64,000 bases of DNA from positions 642,809-706,808 of the forward strand of contig JAJEKV010000139.1 in assembly GCA_021234155.1 (NCBI GenBank), written 5' to 3'. This DNA is from Isoetes taiwanensis. Taxonomy: Eukaryota; Streptophyta; Lycopodiopsida; Isoetales; Isoetaceae. Under the pieces are notes generated by a model. It had not been told where the DNA came from. It made no database searches and saw only the letters and a list, made by a program, of their open reading frames with translations. The first letter of the stretch is position 1; every line of letters starts with the position of its first letter. This document shows positions 11,903-34,544 of this stretch, piece by piece. The position numbers were made by a program, and so were the translations under genes.

Positions 11903-12822
11903 AAACGGAAGTTGGGTCTTGATTTTTGTTGGAGCTTTAATCTGGTGATGCCATGTGGCATCATTTCCAAGGCGGAATGGAAGTATGGGGTTTACGTATT
12001 TACGCATACATCAATTTATTTGTTTTCTGCGGGTTACATTTCACCAACTCCCACATTTTTTCCGTTTTACGCATAAGCTCCAACAAACTTGGCGAGGAGT
12101 AAACAGCGCCTTGCGAAGCCTTAAGCAACAAAGTTTCTTAAGCTTCTGGCCTTAAGCTTCAAATCCGGCCTTAAGCTTCAAAGATCCGTCCTTCAGTTTC
12201 ATATCCAGTAGATCCTTAAGCAACAAAGGCCTTAAGCATAAGAGATCCAACAGGTCCCTTTAGGGCTTCTTTCTGGCAATGATATATGTTTCTTTTTCTT
12301 CCTTTGCAGCAAAAGTTTGGCTGGATTCAGCCAAAAACTTCCACGGGCAAAAGTTCCAACTGCATGATTTATTCTAAAGCAGGATCGACCTTTTGAAGCA
12401 GAAAATGTAATGTTTGAAGCAGAAAATGCAATATTTCAAGCAGAAAATACGAGTATCGACCTCCTTGGCCCCTGTAAATACTTCGTCTTCCAAGAATCGA
12501 GCCCGCCGAAGAGAGAAAATGAATGATTTGCTTGAAACAGAGGACGAAGAACAAAGAGGAAAAACATGTCCCTCTGCGAGAACTCGATCCATAAGCGCCA
12601 AATCAAGCTACAAAATTTTGTAGCAAGCGAATCCACGAGCTGTCGACTCCATGAACTGTCTAATCAATCTGAAGGGAATGCCTAATTGACCCAACTTCCT
12701 TTTGTTGGGGAATGCCATAGGGTTGCCCCTTTTCGGTTTGGAAGGGACCCCCTCCCGGATGCCGCCGGTCGGGGGGCCCCCCTTCCAAACCGGAAAGGGG
12801 CTCCCTTATGGCATTCCCCAAT
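11903..12822. repeat. Hairpin-ended element, copy B, uninterrupted (920 bp)
   Basis: This copy spans the same sequence as 4202-4834 plus 11331-11563 without the L1. It has no terminal inverted repeats, no LTRs and no coding domain I can recognise. Internal features are CTTAAGCTTC-type repeats (about 12135-12240), three AAGCAGAAAATG units (12395-12450) and the terminal hairpin. Like copy A, it is flanked by ACA on both sides (11900-11902 and 12823-12825). The family is unknown to me. Confidence 0.7.
12707..12819. repeat. 113-nt terminal hairpin of the repeat element
   Basis: GGGGAATGCCATA at the left end pairs with TATGGCATTCCCC at the right end. An inner stem pairs CGGTTTGGAAGGG with CCCTTCCAAACCGG. 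The arms are about 40 nt with few mismatches, and the central loop is itself GC-rich and partly self-complementary. The matching hairpin of copy A is at 11451-11560. Confidence 0.8.
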
Positions 12823-12825
12823 ACA

Positions 12826-14224
12826 TCTACTTTGCCTATTCATATTTTACCGAGTCCGGGTTTGCACATTTTGAATTAGATGCAACCACTAAACCATTTC
12901 AATGCAACTAACTTTTGCCAAGACTGAACCAAGGCTAATGGAATCAGCTAACTTTTTCGAGATCTGAACCAAGACTAATAGGAGTCAGTTGACACAAACA
13001 AACAAATTTCCGAGGCAAGCATTTGACAGTGAATTCATCGGTCATTGGGTTCTCTTAGAGCCATTTTTTTCAGCACTACATTCATCTATATCCTTGGATT
13101 CTCTTGTAGCCATTATGGTAGAATGCAGATCACAGGCCCTTGTGCTTTGATATTTTAGTGCAAACAGAACTTATACACAAGAAATTTAGCGCCGTCAAGG
13201 CCGATGAGAAGAATGTTGTGGTAAGGTTTGTTGTTGCCGAAAAGACCAGTCAATCTGGAACTGAAAGAGCTTTAATACCCAGAATTTTACGGTTAAAAGA
13301 TGAAAGGTAAAAGCTTATAATGCATGTCTTCTGTATCTGAAGTTCTTGTCCTTTAGGGGCAACCCAAAAACAACAAAGCAACTGGCCAATTCCATCTGTC
13401 CTCTGTATCAGAAGCTCTGCTTGCACTATAGCTTTCTAAATCCTTAAAGAGAGGAAAATAAAATGGGTGTAAAAAGAACGGTCGAATCCGTATAAGGTTC
13501 GCAAAAGATCATTTTTGCGTCCGGTCTTGAAGGTGGAGGGATTACATGGTGGTAGGGCTTTTTAAATGGGGCCGAAGGTCCCAATTTAGGATAGGTGAGG
13601 TGGACTTGCTGTAGATGGGTGGTCTTGGTTTTGGCTCGATGGATAGAGGCGGTGGATGGATATATTAGGACTTACATTTTGAGGCATAAAGCTTGGGCCC
13701 GGCGGCAAACCCGCTGCTGGATGCTTGTCGGATTCGTCTGCGTGCTTGCCCCGCGTTCAGAGAGGGTTTCTTTTCCTTGGTTCTTCCACCAGTTTCGAAT
13801 TTCCTTCCAGATTTGTTCATATCTGATTTTGTTCTTCCTTCTGGTTCCGGATTTAGCAGTCTTGTGTGCTTCTTCATGTTGATTGCTTCTTATTATATTT
13901 CGATTTTGCACCTTAAACTGGTGTGGTGCTTTCAGTCCGATTCCACATTGGAGTGGATCTCCAAGGGATTGATTGCCTGGGGGATTGATTACCTGGTTCG
14001 TCTGTCATCAGTTTGAAGAGCTTGATCTGCTACATGTATTTATACATGTACACGTATTCATTGTTTAAACTTGCCAATCTAATGGTCTATAACCCAATGG
14101 TTCAGTTAAAAAAAAAAAACATAAAAGGCAATCTACTTGCCTTCCACAGCATGGAAGCGAGGGCAGCGTCGCGGCCCAGCGGAGCCATAATGTGATGGCA
14201 AGAAATTCCTAGATTTCTGTATAC
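12826..14224. other. Spacer without recognisable gene
   Basis: There are short open frames on both strands (for example 13595-14016) without domains or convincing splice context. The 13680-13800 part is GC-richer and could be old transposon leader sequence, but nothing identifies it. Confidence 0.35.
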
Positions 14225-14476
14225 GTGGAAAACACTTAAGAATCATTCTGCGCCCAGTAAAAACCATCAGAATGCAAGGTAAACTCTTGGAATGCAAGGT
14301 AAAAGGGCCCGAATGTGAGGTAAATCCTGAGAATGCAAGTAAAAACGTCGCAGCAGCTCGCAGTATTAGCTCCGTCGTTCAGCAAAAAGCTTTGCATTCT
14401 TGCTTTGAAACACCGCCACGTGGCACACTTCTACTGGCAGATGCGGCAGAATGATTCTTAAGTGTTTTTTACGAAA
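14225..14476. mobile_element. MITE-like element with ~22-28 bp terminal inverted repeats
   Basis: The left end contains AAACACTTAAGAATCATTCTGC (14230-14252). The right end contains its exact reverse complement (about 14446-14467), and the similarity extends a few bases outward (CGTnnAAAA). The roughly 250-bp interior has no coding capacity. It carries four spaced copies of a GAATGCAAGGTAAA-like motif between 14272 and 14345. Size and perfect inverted ends fit a non-autonomous DNA transposon; superfamily and target duplication are not clear. Confidence 0.65.
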
Positions 14477-15174
14477 CATAGGTTCAACTTGCCTTTTATC
14501 GAAGCAGCATTCTCCTCACACGACTTCTTTTCGAACATAAGTTAGGGCCTGCAATCTGCATGAAAATGATATGTGCCCGAGCAACCTAGAAAAGTTGCCA
14601 GAAGAAAACCCTTGCCCAAACCATACAAACGGACAATTTTGGGACATTATAGCACGATTTACAATCAAATCTAGAAATCTTTTTCTAGAAACCACGATGT
14701 ACGAGTGCAGAACTTCGTGGCTTGACAGTGTCTTCTTTACATAATAGTGAGAAATGCAAGAGCCAAGTGATTAAAATGGTTAAAACTAAGGTAATGGATC
14801 AGATGCGGACAAAAGCACGTGAAATGGATGCATATAATCTTATGACTTAATTAAACATCTCAACAATAGCTTTTACATCTAGGTGCTAGACAACAGCTCC
14901 GCAAGTTAGGGTATTTAAGAGCAGGTTTATCTCGACATTAGGGGCCTTGTTTCCAAATCTCTTACATTGATGGCAAAGCTCCCATAAAAAATGAACCATT
15001 TTAGCTCCCATGGACATTTCCTACATCTTGGTTGCAAATGTAAGTTTGTACATGCCGGCAGAAAAAGACAAAACATTTTGAGATATAAATGGATGGATTT
15101 CACATGTTTCATACTGGGCCAAACCTGAGATCACATAATAACATCTTATAATGCAACTATTTGACACAACAGTT
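14477..15174. other. 3' flank of PEX6
   Basis: No coding region is recognised. This stretch is downstream of the PEX6 stop (minus strand) and presumably includes its 3' UTR and poly(A) site. Confidence 0.4.
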
Positions 15175-25695
<10,521 letters not shown>

Positions 25696-26340
25696 CTTTT
25701 GAACATCAAAACATGATTCGAACCAACGTTGGAGACATCGAGCTGCTGTATATGAAAGAAAATTATCTATGAGAGGACACTGCTAAATAAATGGGCTTCT
25801 CTGTTTTCTGAAATTATGCCTATCAATATCATCCAAAATCGGGCATAACCCATATCCTTCGGATAGTGAATAATGGAAGATTCCCGTTTGTATGTAACTT
25901 GGAGGAAATATTTTGGGGTGGTACATGTAGGATATTCCGTGGACTATCCCAAATTGAGTTATTATAGTGCTAGAAAAAGTGTCCACCGTTGTTGCTCTTT
26001 TCCTCGGAATTAAATTCCAATAAAGTTCTTATGAAACATTTTATTTATTGAGCTTAGAGTTAGAATATATTTTTTGAAGTTTTGGAATGTTTATGGAATT
26101 GTTTTGCATTCGTCATGCGTGTTACTGAACATTCTTATTGCATATGGCATACTTTCAATTATGATCACTGAATGTCGACATTTGTCGATTATCTTCTAGA
26201 TGGCAGTCTAGGCATTTGTTGAGCACTACATTAATTAGAGAACTTTATTTAGCCAGTATTAGTATTTGAGATATTAGATGCTAGCCTATTTGTAATAATT
26301 GTGAATGTTTTCTTCTACATCTAATTTAATGTTTATAATT

Positions 26341-26375
26341 TACTAGTTATGGTGCCCGGCGTTGCCGGGCTTTAG
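26341..26375 (-). mobile_element. Helitron-like 3' terminus (hairpin + CTAG)
   Basis: On the minus strand a perfect 7-bp stem, GCCCGGC-AAC-GCCGGGC, is followed after eight bases (ACCATAAC...) by CTAG, then T. This is the terminal structure of Helitrons (hairpin close to a CTRR end, T following). The same core recurs at 34056 and 45764. The 5' end was not located. Confidence 0.45.
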
Positions 26376-26536
26376 TAACAATTTGAAGAGGAGAAGAGGC
26401 AGTTGTTTCACCATTGGCGAGAAAAGACATGTGACTTGGAGATGGTAAAGGTAATATATGTTAAGTCTTTATTTAATAAGGTTTGGTTGTTATTAAACGA
26501 TCATTGATCATTGGATCTTGTAAAGCGTTATATGAT

Positions 26537-26592
26537 GACTCTATTATAAATTTGAATGTTTCCTGACTCTATTATAAATTTGAATGTTTCTG
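26537..26592. repeat. 28-bp perfect tandem duplication
   Basis: GACTCTATTATAAATTTGAA plus eight more bases is present twice without a gap, at 26537-26564 and 26565-26592 (the last bases diverge). Confidence 0.85.
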
Positions 26593-28249
26593 GTTTGTAT
26601 GATATCGACCTCTAAATTTAATGGAAGTTGACTTAGAAGAGTAGAAACTAATACAGCGCAACAGTTTGCATCCTCGCAACATAGATTTTAAGACATGATG
26701 CAAAAAACAGCTGTTACAATAGCAATTTGCAAAAGGGTGCCTAAACACATGCAGTTGTCCCATTATGGCTTCTAGTCTTTGTGTGTCTTACAATTACGTT
26801 GTGAGGCAAATAAAACCAGAATGCGCAGCCATGTATCTATGGCAAGCGAAACCATAGGAGTAAATAATTGCACATGAACGTTGATATGCTCAAAATGGTG
26901 TGTATTAGCTAATATATGTTATTATCTCCCAAAATCTATCCTCATTCCGTGGTCATTTACATAGTACATGGAAATAACAACCTGAACATTTACACAGTAT
27001 CATAGAAATAACAACCTGAACATAGCGAATTTAATAAACCATTCCATAGCGAGGTATTTCACTTGCAGTCTTTCATGAAACATATACTTCTAGAAATGAA
27101 TCGATGGTTGGCTCAAAAGTTCGGATTAGCATATCCTGAGTTCGCTGCATGCAACACATTTAGTTGAGAAAACAACACTCTTGACAGATGTCTATCTGCA
27201 AAGGCAGCAAGCAACTCATCAAACAAAAAGCCATTGAATATTCGCCAAAATTTCATCTTGTCACCTTCTGGTGAATTGAGTAGGACTTGCCCTCAGTGTC
27301 CCTTGATTGCATGGAATTACTTCCTGTTTCTCAATAATGCAGGAATATGTACAAATATTTAACTGGATTCTTTAATAATTTCACTTAACACAGACCTCAA
27401 CTTCCTTTTACTTGAGCTGTATGAAGAGCATTCTCATTCTTCACTTGCGTTAAAGATGGGAAGGCAAGTTCATACCTTATTTGAACTTCTTCTACATAAA
27501 AGACTAATAGCTATGTAATAACGCAGCAAGCACCTGTTGAACTGCTGGAACATAATGATCTCTCTATATTGAGATAACAATTCCACAGTTTGTACGGATT
27601 TTGATGGGTGTTGTATCTGTAGCATTTGCCAAAGTACCTGTTTTGGACAACTGAGGCCCGAGCTGCGGTCGTGACATTAGAAAACAAAGCCCGACTGTTA
27701 GGTATGGTATTTTCAATTTTTCAATTAAATTGGTTCAACCGTTTCGGAGCATCCTTTTCTTAGCGTGTAAATGGCTCTGCATTCTTTCGATGCAGAACAT
27801 CATGCCTGGAAGCTAGAAATTGGTACATGGGCTTTCTCCCCCTAATCTTGCTTCCTTAATACATGAACTCCAATAGAGCAGCGGTAGTGGCGGCGTCAAA
27901 TTCGTGTAGTGCAACGGTAGCATCCATACTTGCATTTTCGAGCATCATATACAAATCATAGAAATGAATCTTATTCAATACCTATTGGCTGAAGATGCAA
28001 TATAATTTCCATTCCATGCAAGAAAATCGACTGGGATATTGTCTAAGTCAGAGTGCAGTGGTTACACTATACATGTAATTGAAAATCGTGAGGTTAATTC
28101 CTACTTTCATAACATATTACCAGGCAAATACAACTTAGATGGAATCTGAAAACGTTATAAACTCTCCTGATATTCCATGATATCTGCTCAAGCAACTCAA
28201 GGGAATAGATAGATGCAGTGCATGTCCAGAAAACTTGCAATATCCAGTA

Positions 28250-28362
28250 CTATGGTGTATGCAATCTATGCTCTGCATATGGATCAAAGCTTGAAGCTAT
28301 GGTATCTACAATCTATGCTTTGTATATGGATCAAATCTTGAAGCTATGGTGTCTGCAATAGT
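28250..28362. repeat. 47-bp tandem repeat, 2.4 copies
   Basis: Units start at 28250, 28297 and 28344 with CTATGGTGTATGCAAT-like sequence. They differ at a few positions, and the third is partial. Confidence 0.8.
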
Positions 28363-31300
28363 CTAACCACTAAATAAAGCTACACTACTATTATCTGCAA
28401 CAATAAAATTCGTGCAACTAATAGTAATCTTTTATTAATGCTGAATGTTCAGATCAACCAGAGAAAGAGACTTCATATAATAAATTGATAAAGTATCAAT
28501 GCGTACTTTCACTTCTGCTAACAGCTAACAGCGCAATAATATATTCTAAGCAATAATGGGAGAATAACAAATAACATCAAGCTTTTGAAATACTTTTGTG
28601 CTAACCTGTGAGACATGACAAAAGCTTTTGACTGCAAGGAGTTCCAACCCTGCAATTTACAATGCCCCTTCATAGTGAATCTTTATGAGATAGAACAAAC
28701 CTTTATATTCCCACTTTTATTCTCCTTCTGAATCAAGCATTCAAATGGATATAATGGGATTGGAAGATACAAATAAGAATCGGGTTCTTAAACCTGAACA
28801 CTGGTAGTGGCTAGAGGCTTGGTGTGGGACTCCTCATCTAAGGCCATCTAAGGTGACAAACATTTTCCTCTTTGAATAGGCCTTGTTGCCCTGGTCCTTT
28901 ACCCTGTAGCCACCATCTTATTTTTCTTCTCTGATGGTCCGAAAAGAAAAATAACCTTATGGACAACAAAAATCATTTGAAAACATATGAGCTTTTAGGC
29001 CCACGGCTAATAATTGTGACTAATCAATACTTGAAATTGCAAACACAAACTTAAAAGATGTACAGACCTTTTAGAAATTGCATAGGGTGTATGGTCCCTA
29101 TTTGAATCTTTGAATGAAGGGTGAGGAAAGGCGGCAAATTACAGCTGATACTATGTATACTTAGATCCATGAGTTCATGAGCATCATCCATGTTATTAAT
29201 CACAGGTTGCGCCAAATTTTCCAGGCATCAGAAACTCTAAAGCAAAATTTCGAGGCTAGAAAAATGGAAAGAACATTATGAGAATTCATTCGTCTATCCA
29301 TGTTGCATTTCATTCGTTTATACATGTTATATGGCTTCATTAGAGTCTAGCATGTAACCCGGCTTGCGTTAGTGCTCATATGCGAGTAAGACCGGTGGCA
29401 ATGGAATTGCAAAGCTGCAACAAATGTATCAACCCGTGGTTCCATTATCTCGATTACAAGCGCAAAACAATTGCAACAAATGTAAAAAGAAGATATACAT
29501 GAAACAAAAAGTATGAAGAAGATATACCTTACCCAGGTGGGGCCGAAGCAAATCTCTAAATAGGCTTAACTGTCTATGAGAAAATCAAAACATATACTGC
29601 GTCATAATGGGTACCCATCCATCGTATCTGGGGTTGACAAAATGGTATGTAGCCATACTTCTTTGGACTCTGTCCCTTGCTATACCACAATCAATAATTA
29701 GGTTCATATTCTTCCTATGCACATTTAAGTGGCAAGTATTTACCTCAAAAGTCTTTAACTGCTTTCTGCTTTGCAAATATTTTAGAACATCAAAACCATA
29801 GATATAAAAGCGCCCATTCTTGTGTTAAGCATCACGATTTGCACATGGCATTTATATGAGACCTTCAAACATCTGCGCTCTATTCCGGTTGAGGGCGGTT
29901 CGGGAGGCATTGCGAGAGAGGCTTCCATAGACATCCTTGTAAAATATTCTTCTATGAGAATATATTTGCATGGCCTAAAATGTCAAATCTGAATATAAGA
30001 ACTTCAAAGTGCATCTTTGCTCAAATCTAGTGCCATTGAAGGAATTTGTAGAGGTGATGCAAATAGTTAAATTCCATAATCTATGCGGCATAAGATAAAG
30101 CCTCTATTCATCTATGGGCCAAATAAAGAACAATTATAAAATAAAGAATAATGTCCATATTCCTTGTTTACGAACTCATGATCATCATTGCAAATCCCAA
30201 CGTGAGAAAATTACCATGAAACCTTGAGCATGGTTGTAGGTTTATTATAGCAAATTGATTCCTTAAAGATGCATAACAACCAAGAGACAAAGGGAAAACA
30301 TGCAAGGTATCTACGATTAGAAGTAAATATAGCGTCGTAGTTGAGTTTCATAATAATAGAGAATAGGCGCTTCCAGGTTGAGCGGGCTCAAAAGGAAAAC
30401 GTCTGAGATCATTAAAGAGCTCCTCCAGTTAGGATAACTCTTAAAATAATAATTACTCTATCGGACTACATGCTTAAATGAGTAGTCAAGAAGACATAAA
30501 GAAAGCAAAAGCCCTCATGTGCGATATCTTATGCATTGGAAGCTATAACGGCAACGCCCTTGGATTCCACCATCTGCCGCCATGAAGAACCCCTGTTTCC
30601 AATCAATCTGCAACTAAAGTCAGATAAAAACAGACAAATGCTTCGCCTTGGCTTGCCAATTTCTCTTAACGTATCCTCGTAGATGCCACGGCAATACATG
30701 TCGGTCCCTCTGTATCTATAGCATGCGCTCTCTGCCGGATAAGGATGGAAATAAGAAAAAAAACCATGACGATTTTTGGAAAATCGGTAAGTTTTTTCGG
30801 CAGGTAAAAACCCAAAAATCATAGAAAATTGACTTCAAAAAAATTCCAAAAAAGTTTTTGGTCGAACCGGAAAATCCCAAATTAACAAGATTGATTGATT
30901 AATGACGTGTTTGCTTAGCGGGTGTTCTATGGCTTTTAACTATCATTCATGAAAAGTATATGGATCGAAGCTTAAGGATGTAAGGTACAACTTTCGATGA
31001 CACAAAGAAAAAAAAGTGTTTGACATCAATAAAGCAATTATAAGATAGAGATGTGTTGAGAGCAAAAGTATGGAAAAAATTGCTATCCACGTCCATGTCG
31101 TTCACTATGCATGGTATATTTCATTCATGATATATTTCACTCAGTTCTCGTATTGAGGCCTATAGTTAAATTGATTAAGATGTTATTATGGAGTTATTAT
31201 GACATTGATATATTTCATTTGGTTCTTATATTGAAGCCTATAATTGAATTGATTATCTTCTTATGGAGTTATTACAACATTATTGACAAGGCAGACTGAA

Positions 31301-31589
31301 GTATGCAAGTGGAAATAGCTAGGCTAATATCATTGCATACACCTGCATACACAAATATTTTCTTTTGCTTTTCCCTTCCCTTTTCGTTTTTGAAGGAAAT
31401 AAATATTCTCCTTAAAAGCATATTCACTATTTTTTGTTTTTAGGAAATTTGAGATGAGCTTGTGGGAGTTTAACGTACTACTTCTTAATATTAATCGCGA
31501 ATTAGCAAATGGGCATAAAGTGCATTCAAAGAATTTAAATTATAACTGAAGGGAATTCGCGCGTTATGCGAATTCACTAATGTATAGCT

Positions 31590-32040
31590 ACTACGCCTGG
31601 CGCCCCCACCTCCCACGCCTAGCATTAACTCAAATGACGTTGAGGTTGAGCAGTTTGAACACACGTCTGACGCGTATTCAACTGAAGTTCCTCCTGTGCC
31701 AGAAGGACATTTCTTGTCAGGGCCTATACCAATCTTATAGTTTCGTGAAGGTCTTGATATTTACTGCCATATTAATATGACCGTTCTTGGTGAGATGTGG
31801 TCGAGGATGGCTACAAGCATAGGCTTATTCAATGAGGAGTTACGTCGTGCTCTGGAGGGGCTTGAAATGGAGAATGCTCAGCTGAGAACGAGAGTTGCAG
31901 AGCTCGAAGCCATTTTGGGTAATAGCCCAATAGCTGCACCATCTAATTTGCCAGATTCTTGTGTGCCAGCTTCTCTTGTTACAACCTGTGCCAGCATTTG
32001 AAACTATTGTGCCAGCATTTGATACTACTGACGAATAACA
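31590..32040 (+). other. Decayed ORF with coiled-coil segment, unassigned
   Basis: In one frame a Pro-rich acidic stretch (PPPPTPSINSNDVEVEQFEH) runs to a stop near 31740. From 31777 a 74-residue ORF follows, containing a leucine/glutamate heptad pattern (EELRRALEGLEMENAQLRTR). This looks like the tail of a transposon-associated or regulatory protein, but no family can be named. It lies about 200 bp from the DUF8039-like fragment on the other strand. Confidence 0.3.
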
Positions 32041-32223
32041 CATAGAGGAATAACACACCAATCTAATTAAAACAATGTAAACAGTGTCTAGTGCTTTGTA
32101 AATTCCTGAATGGTCTGGTCTGCAGGCCTTATAGTTTCGAAATTTTGAATGAATGGTCTGGTATGCAAGCGTATTAATTTCATACATATGACAGAATCAG
32201 CTTGAGCATCTTAATATATGTAC

Positions 32224-32532
32224 TCAATCTACTTCTTCTGATGCATCTTCCTCTATTTCTTCCAAAAAAATGAAACTCACAATTTTTAAGCGAATTACTG
32301 GCCATGCAACAAAGGTTCCGATGTTTTCTCCGACTATGTCTCCATCAGGATGCCTTCTGGGTAATGCTTCGACGTTGAAATGGAAACTGGTAACTAGGAT
32401 ATTCACATGATCATTTCCCAGAGGAACTCCATGGCATACTGCTTCCGGATCGACTAATTCTATCTTGCAATTTCCCACCCTCCTCTTCAAATTCGTCGTC
32501 AGCATGTAATATTCCTCTCCAACGCTGTTCAA
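32224..32532 (-). pseudogene. Transposon-protein fragment with DUF8039-like domain
   Basis: The minus-strand frame reads VGNCKIELVDPEAVCHGVPL, then VTSFHFNVEALPRRHPDGD and IGTFVAWPVIRL. The order (HGVPL, a strand of hydrophobics, Pro-rich linker, G-x-FVAWP) is what I know from the DUF8039 region of plant CACTA-type transposon proteins. It has no neighbouring transposase motif, so it is a remnant. The family call is from memory of the pattern. Confidence 0.45.
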
Positions 32533-32729
32533 TCTCGTAAGATTATAGGATTAAATTGGAGCTTGTGATCCAGAAGAGTATATGAACTTACGTGAAGGCA
32601 CTCGACATCGCTCAGGCGCAGGCTTCTTCCCAGTTCTCCGATTTCTTCCCAGTTCTTTCGAGCTCTTCAAATGGTCCATTAGAAGAATGGATACGTATGA
32701 GAGGACAAACAGGGACGCCCCTTTGATAA

Positions 32730-33452
<723 letters not shown>

Positions 33453-33800
33453 AGACATACCTAAGCCCCAACCCATAATTTTGTAGTTAGCTCTGCATTT
33501 TATCTTTGACTTATGTCTAGCCACTCTATGCACTTGGTCCCTCAAGGCACATTAAAATGTAACATCCTTCTTAAACGTGGCTGCTAAAGCCCAAATGCCG
33601 AAACTTTCTACAAATTGATTGTGGTTCTTTAGTCCCAAACTAAAGTCCAAATATCATGACATTTACAAATTGAATATAGTAACAGAGTAACAACAAAATA
33701 TTACTTAAACCCCTATTGGTTTTCCATGTTGAACAAAGCGATAATCCACTACGACTAAAAGCCATAAATTGGGGTTTATCAGGGCCTATGCCAACGGGAC

Positions 33801-33886
33801 GTTCGTAAAGTTGTTCATCATGAATGTTACAATAAGTTGGATCGTTCGTAAAGTTGTTCATCATGAATGTTACAATAAGTTGGATC
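33801..33886. repeat. 43-bp perfect tandem duplication
   Basis: GTTCGTAAAGTTGTTCATCA plus 23 further bases occurs at 33801-33843 and again, identically, at 33844-33886. The identity suggests a recent event. Confidence 0.9.
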
Positions 33887-34051
33887 GACAAATTTAACGG
33901 CAAGATGGAAAATCAATCACAACTTAGGACATTATTTTACACTTGCCCCATCCACCACTCTATGAATGACACATTTCATCTACATTGCCATGTTGCATTG
34001 AATAAACCTAATGATATATGACAAATCAAATACGTGTTCTACATTATGTGT

Positions 34052-34091
34052 TCTAGCTAAAACCCAGCAACACCGGGCATTGTAACTAAAA
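34052..34091. mobile_element. Helitron-like terminus, second copy of the core
   Basis: CCCAGCAACACCGGGC is the same hairpin core as at 26341, with one arm mismatch. Both orientations offer a CTRR-type end (CTAA at 34083-34086 on the plus strand, CTAG at 34055-34058 on the minus strand), so direction is undecided. A GGTTCACACCATAG block at about 34290 also occurs, inverted, near the copy at 45764. Confidence 0.35.
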
Positions 34092-34544
34092 AAATTAAGA
34101 TGACGTATATTGATAAGAATAAAAATCGCCTATTTGTTGTAATTCCACATGGATGGATGGGTTTCAAACTGGTAACATCAACAAAGTGTCCTTTCACACA
34201 TACAACTTCAGAAATAATAGCCATTTTTATTTCAATACACAAGGTCATTTATGCGATTCATAAATCCATAAATTCAAAAACAACATGGGTTCACACCATA
34301 GAGTTAATTTAGTTAAGTTAACAAATGTAGCTTAAATCTAGATTCACACGTAAATTTTTAGGGTTTTAGTTAAAAATGGGGGGTTAAATTTTAATCGTGC
34401 CAGTTAGGTTAAGAATTAGTTAACTGCTGCTTACATATAACTTGATTAAGTTAAAAGTTAACAATTAATTTAATTGCACTCAAAATTAACATTTATATTG
34501 CACTCAATCGCATAAATGCATAACTAATGCGGGTAGGCAACTCT

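Larger units (their letters stand above)
25696..31560. other. PEX6 5' flank and long gene-poor spacer
   Basis: The first 100-200 bp are the PEX6 5' UTR and promoter side, with no clear TATA. The rest is AT-rich, with only short ORFs lacking domains; the largest, 30529-30822 minus, is unrecognised. Small tandem repeats and one Helitron-like terminus inside it are listed separately. Confidence 0.4.

Noticed and set aside
28250-28362. Possible CRISPR-like array
   Set aside because: Units are directly adjacent with no spacers, only 2.4 copies, in a plant nuclear context. It is a simple tandem repeat.
30529-30822. 97-residue minus-strand ORF as a gene
   Set aside because: No recognisable domain, no splice partners and no similarity to anything in the window. 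It may be chance.
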